IMG/VR virus record: IMGVR_UViG_3300042466_000302
Location: 1 to 37,204 of that record
Strand: one strand, 5' to 3'
Length of the DNA stretch: 37,204 bases
From: a virus
Shown here one piece after another: positions 35,021 through 37,204 of this stretch (the stretch's first letter is position 1; every line of letters starts with the position of its first letter). Both the position numbers and the translations under genes were made by a program. The notes under the pieces are model-generated. The model was not told where the DNA came from. It made no database searches and was given only the letters and a program-made list of their open reading frames with translations.

Positions 35021-35219
35021 TTAATGCTCTAGACATAGAGTGTCCAAACTTGTTGTTGGCTGACATAAGAATCATGAGTTCCTCCTGAACGTCGGTGTGG
35101 TATTTGGTTGATGTAAGTCTATCAAGTTTCTTTGATAGTTGGTCACAGCCGATGCTGAGCGACTTCATGACGGCACGAAGTTCGTCAAAGGATAGTTCTG
35201 TGTAGATTTGTGGTGTCAT
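35001..35219 (-). CDS. Small helical protein of unknown function, 72 aa
   Basis: The ATG at 35219 follows AAGG at a normal distance. The protein is acidic-basic mixed and almost entirely helical ([37 protein letters not shown]), probably a small helical bundle or coiled coil. The stop overlaps the start of the Rpf-like gene, so the two are co-translated. No family is recognised. Confidence 0.65.
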   Translation of the reverse strand: MTPQIYTELSFDELRAVMKSLSIGCDQLSKKLDRLTSTKYHTDVQEELMILMSANNKFGHSMSRALSEMPDA

Positions 35220-35238
35220 TGTAATACCTTACTTTGTG

Positions 35239-35258
35239 TTGACTGGGGTTGACTGGGG
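35239..35258. repeat. Tandem duplication of a 10-base unit
   Basis: TTGACTGGGG is present twice in direct succession, in the 41-base gap just beyond the stop of the 262-residue gene on the leftward strand. It is a perfect repeat and may be an operator or a replication slippage product. Confidence 0.8.
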
Positions 35259-35260
35259 AA

Positions 35261-36049
35261 TTAGAACGGTTCTACCCGTGTGTTGACGTGGGTGATAGGC
35301 AGACCGTCCTCAAACAACCCGTCCATCATGGTGATAGCAGACTGGCGAACAGCATTAGCGAAGTCGTCGTTACGGGCGCTGTCCATGTTTGTGCGTGCCT
35401 CGTCAATCACACGGCGCATGGTTGCGTGTGGCAACATCGGAAGCATCACATGACCGTTATCACGCCCGTCAGTATCGAGATGACGACAGGTGTCGTACAG
35501 GCTGTTGTTGCTTCTGACTGCACGCCATGAGTTAGCCCAGTTAGACAGAGCCTCAGTCATTGACTCAAGGCGACCAGTAAGCCACACATTAGGACGACGA
35601 CGATGCTCACTAGCAATAGCAGTCTTGTATTGGTTGATACCGCTGTATGTAAGTTTGTAGTCACTCACTGTGCTTTGAATTGTCAGTTCGGGCTTGTTGT
35701 AGACGCTGTTGCGCAGTTCCTCAGACATGAAGTGAGCCATTCGTTCTGCAGCGTTGTTTGCAGCCCACTCATCATTGGTGAGCATGTCGTAGCGCACATG
35801 AAGAATAATCATTGCTTCATGCTTGACTGTTGGTACTGGTGTTGGTGTTGTTTCTACGGTCATTGGTGTCTCCTGTTGTATTGGGTTGATTTGTATTTCG
35901 GGGATGTCGTACCAGTTCGGGTTGCGTTCACGCATTGCGCTAGCACGAGCCATCAGGGTACGGGTGTAGTCGGTTGCTGTGTTGATGACGATGGGCAAAC
36001 CATCGGCGTCATACTGAAGCGGTGCTACATGTGGTCTTGTGTGTGGCAT
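35261..36049 (-). CDS. Protein of unknown function in the amidoligase cassette, 262 aa
   Basis: I do not recognise this protein. Its ATG overlaps the amidotransferase stop (TAATG), so it is co-translated with it. Residues 55-75 are a Thr/Pro linker (TPMTVETTPTPVPTVK). The following part is alpha-beta (AMIILHVRYDMLTNDEW, TIQSTVSDYKLTYSGI), and the C-terminal 100 residues are helical and charged. It has no cysteine cluster or membrane segment. As the third gene of the cassette it is a candidate partner, carrier or target of the amide-forming enzymes. A ring or virion role cannot be excluded. Confidence 0.7.
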   Translation of the reverse strand: MPHTRPHVAPLQYDADGLPIVINTATDYTRTLMARASAMRERNPNWYDIPEIQINPIQQETPMTVETTPTPVPTVKHEAMIILHVRYDMLTNDEWAANNAAERMAHFMSEELRNSVYNKPELTIQSTVSDYKLTYSGINQYKTAIASEHRRRPNVWLTGRLESMTEALSNWANSWRAVRSNNSLYDTCRHLDTDGRDNGHVMLPMLPHATMRRVIDEARTNMDSARNDDFANAVRQSAITMMDGLFEDGLPITHVNTRVEPF

Positions 36050-36984
36050 TAGAAGAAGTCAATCACACCGTCATAGTTACCACGCTGTAAAGCAGCAGGA
36101 ACAAGACGGTCGTTCTCAAACTCGTCAATGACATTGGACTGTGGTTCGTAGCAAGTGCACAGCAGACGCTCTGACTCGCAGAACCAGCACGCATCGCATT
36201 GCGGACACAAGTCGGCAAGGTCGATGTTCATGTCGTCGTAATACTCCTGATAGTCACAGTGCGCACATGTCCACAACTCGCCCCACACTTCGTTGCCGTC
36301 AGCGTCTACATAAGAGCAGTCAATGACCTTGTTGGGTGAGTCGTAATAGTCACGAGGCACATAAATCTCGGCGTCAGTCTTCTTGGTCCAACCGCTGGTG
36401 TACATACCTGAACCGCTGTATGAATAGCGAGCGTAGGTGTAACTGTTGTTTGACCACCAAACACCATCGGTGTCGTAGTGACCGTCCTTCTCGTTGATGA
36501 TAGTGAAGTCATTCTGCACATCAGGGTTAGCGGACAGGAACACCAACTTAGAACCAGTCGCAAACTTGGACATCTTCTTGCGCATCTTCTTGCTGTTGAG
36601 AATAGATGAACCACCCATCTGTGGAATCATCTCCTCAGCGAAGATACGAGTGTCGGACTTGCCGTTCTTGGCGTCGATAGGAAGCATGCCGTTGTGTGCC
36701 ATGACAGTTTGTGTGTCACGACCAACTTGGAATGGATGACAGTTATCAACCGAGGTGCCACCGTGCGTTGTGATGCGAGAGTGGAACAACGCTGGGCCAC
36801 TATGCTTTGCACGCACAGCCATGAACTCGTCAAGGATTTGGTCGAAGTTAAGACCACTGTTGTGAACGATGGAAGTACCAGCGTGAACAGCGTAACCGAA
36901 ACCATCCGGATTGTTGTATGCACCATTCGTCAAGTCGTCGATGGTTGGTGTTGTGTATTCAGGAATAAAAGTCAGCAAGCACAT
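36049..36984 (-). CDS. Class II glutamine amidotransferase with zinc-ribbon tail
   Basis: The N-terminal domain fits an Ntn-type glutaminase that frees ammonia from glutamine. Cys2 becomes the catalytic N-terminal cysteine after Met removal. NPDGFGYAV (25-33), SRITTHGG (69-76), NCHPF (81-85) and AHNGML (96-101) are the class II motifs in order. The C-terminal 75 residues carry paired cysteines (CAHC 240-243, CPQC and CWFC 260-269, CTC 276-278), a zinc-ribbon pattern shared in style with the amidoligase N-terminus. The start lies three bases after the amidoligase stop. No synthetase domain is fused; the amidoligase next door is the obvious partner. Confidence 0.85.
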   Translation of the reverse strand: MCLLTFIPEYTTPTIDDLTNGAYNNPDGFGYAVHAGTSIVHNSGLNFDQILDEFMAVRAKHSGPALFHSRITTHGGTSVDNCHPFQVGRDTQTVMAHNGMLPIDAKNGKSDTRIFAEEMIPQMGGSSILNSKKMRKKMSKFATGSKLVFLSANPDVQNDFTIINEKDGHYDTDGVWWSNNSYTYARYSYSGSGMYTSGWTKKTDAEIYVPRDYYDSPNKVIDCSYVDADGNEVWGELWTCAHCDYQEYYDDMNIDLADLCPQCDACWFCESERLLCTCYEPQSNVIDEFENDRLVPAALQRGNYDGVIDFF

Positions 36985-36987
36985 TGC

Positions 36988-37204
36988 TCAGACCCCCTTT
37001 GCGTCAGCGTATGTATTGAAGTTTGTGTATGTTTTTTGTTGGATAGTCCATTCACGGAACCTATCCCAGTCGTGGGCTGCTTTGATAGAGACAGAGTTGC
37101 GAGTGGCGTATGCATACTCAGCAACAGCGTGAGCAGCCTCAAGTCGTGCAACGAATGTTTCAGGTCGCAATGTACCCTTGAAGAAACGCAACTCAATCGT
37201 GTTG
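36988..37204 (-). CDS. Amidoligase, C-terminal part (continues at position 1028-1)
   Basis: This part encodes the last 67 residues after the join plus the 29 codons repeated in the overlap. The segment ELRFFKGTL, just at the join, is the C-terminal signature of the amidoligase family (T-I-E-x-R-x-F-x-G-T-L), followed by a helical end closing YADAKGV. The stop TGA (36990-36988) is three bases from the amidotransferase ATG. The frame agrees with the part at the left end of the window, which supports a closed circular genome. Confidence 0.85.
   Translation of the reverse strand, partial: NTIELRFFKGTLRPETFVARLEAAHAVAEYAYATRNSVSIKAAHDWDRFREWTIQQKTYTNFNTYADAKGV
37119..37204. repeat. Overlap copy 2 of the circular genome
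   Basis: It is identical to positions 1-86. It should be trimmed before any count of genes or genome length. Confidence 0.95.

Overview
The window is a complete, circularly closed genome of a tailed bacteriophage. Its last 86 bases (37119-37204) repeat its first 86 exactly, so the unit is 37,118 bp, and a gene reads through the join. The short-tail set (portal, scaffold, HK97-fold coat, gp11-like adaptor, gp12-like nozzle, fibres, and large internal proteins including one of 2665 residues) points to a podovirus. I see no tape measure, sheath, integrase, repressor or tRNA gene, so a lytic life style is likely. The host is probably an actinobacterium. The main evidence is an exported protein with a resuscitation-promoting-factor (Rpf)-like transglycosylase domain (34457-35020), a hallmark of that phylum. 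The species cannot be read from the sequence.

The layout is simple. One divergent intergenic region (3944-4134) separates two transcription units, and one bidirectional terminator (28158-28183) lies where they converge. The rightward late unit (4135-28145) runs: small and large terminase, two small membrane-type proteins, portal, scaffold, major capsid protein, a strong hairpin, a histone-like basic protein, adaptor, nozzle, three fibre genes (one with an S74 chaperone tail, one with a long collagen-like repeat and a tail-collar domain), a fibre chaperone, three internal virion proteins, the giant protein, and an M15 (VanY-type) peptidase endolysin.

The leftward unit starts near 3943, runs through position 1 and the join, and ends at 28181. 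Its first part (about 3943-1085) is a set of small unknown genes with structured leaders. Next comes a cassette of a glutamine-synthetase-fold amidoligase (1028-1 plus 37118-36988), a class II glutamine amidotransferase (36984-36049) and an unknown 262-residue protein (36049-35261). The Rpf-like gene follows. Last is a replication and recombination module: Cas4/RecB-like nuclease, DnaB-like helicase, archaeo-eukaryotic-type primase, RusA resolvase, a second nuclease, and a fusion of a sigma-region-4-like helix-turn-helix with a DUF1599 domain. No DNA polymerase gene is visible, so the phage probably borrows the host replicase.

The most unusual items are five. (1) The amidoligase/amidotransferase cassette, whose amidoligase start is out of frame by one base. 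(2) A repeated promoter-like element directly before four late genes that lack a clear ribosome binding site. (3) A family of five near-identical hairpins confined to the leftward unit. (4) The sigma4-DUF1599 fusion. (5) The phage-borne Rpf domain.
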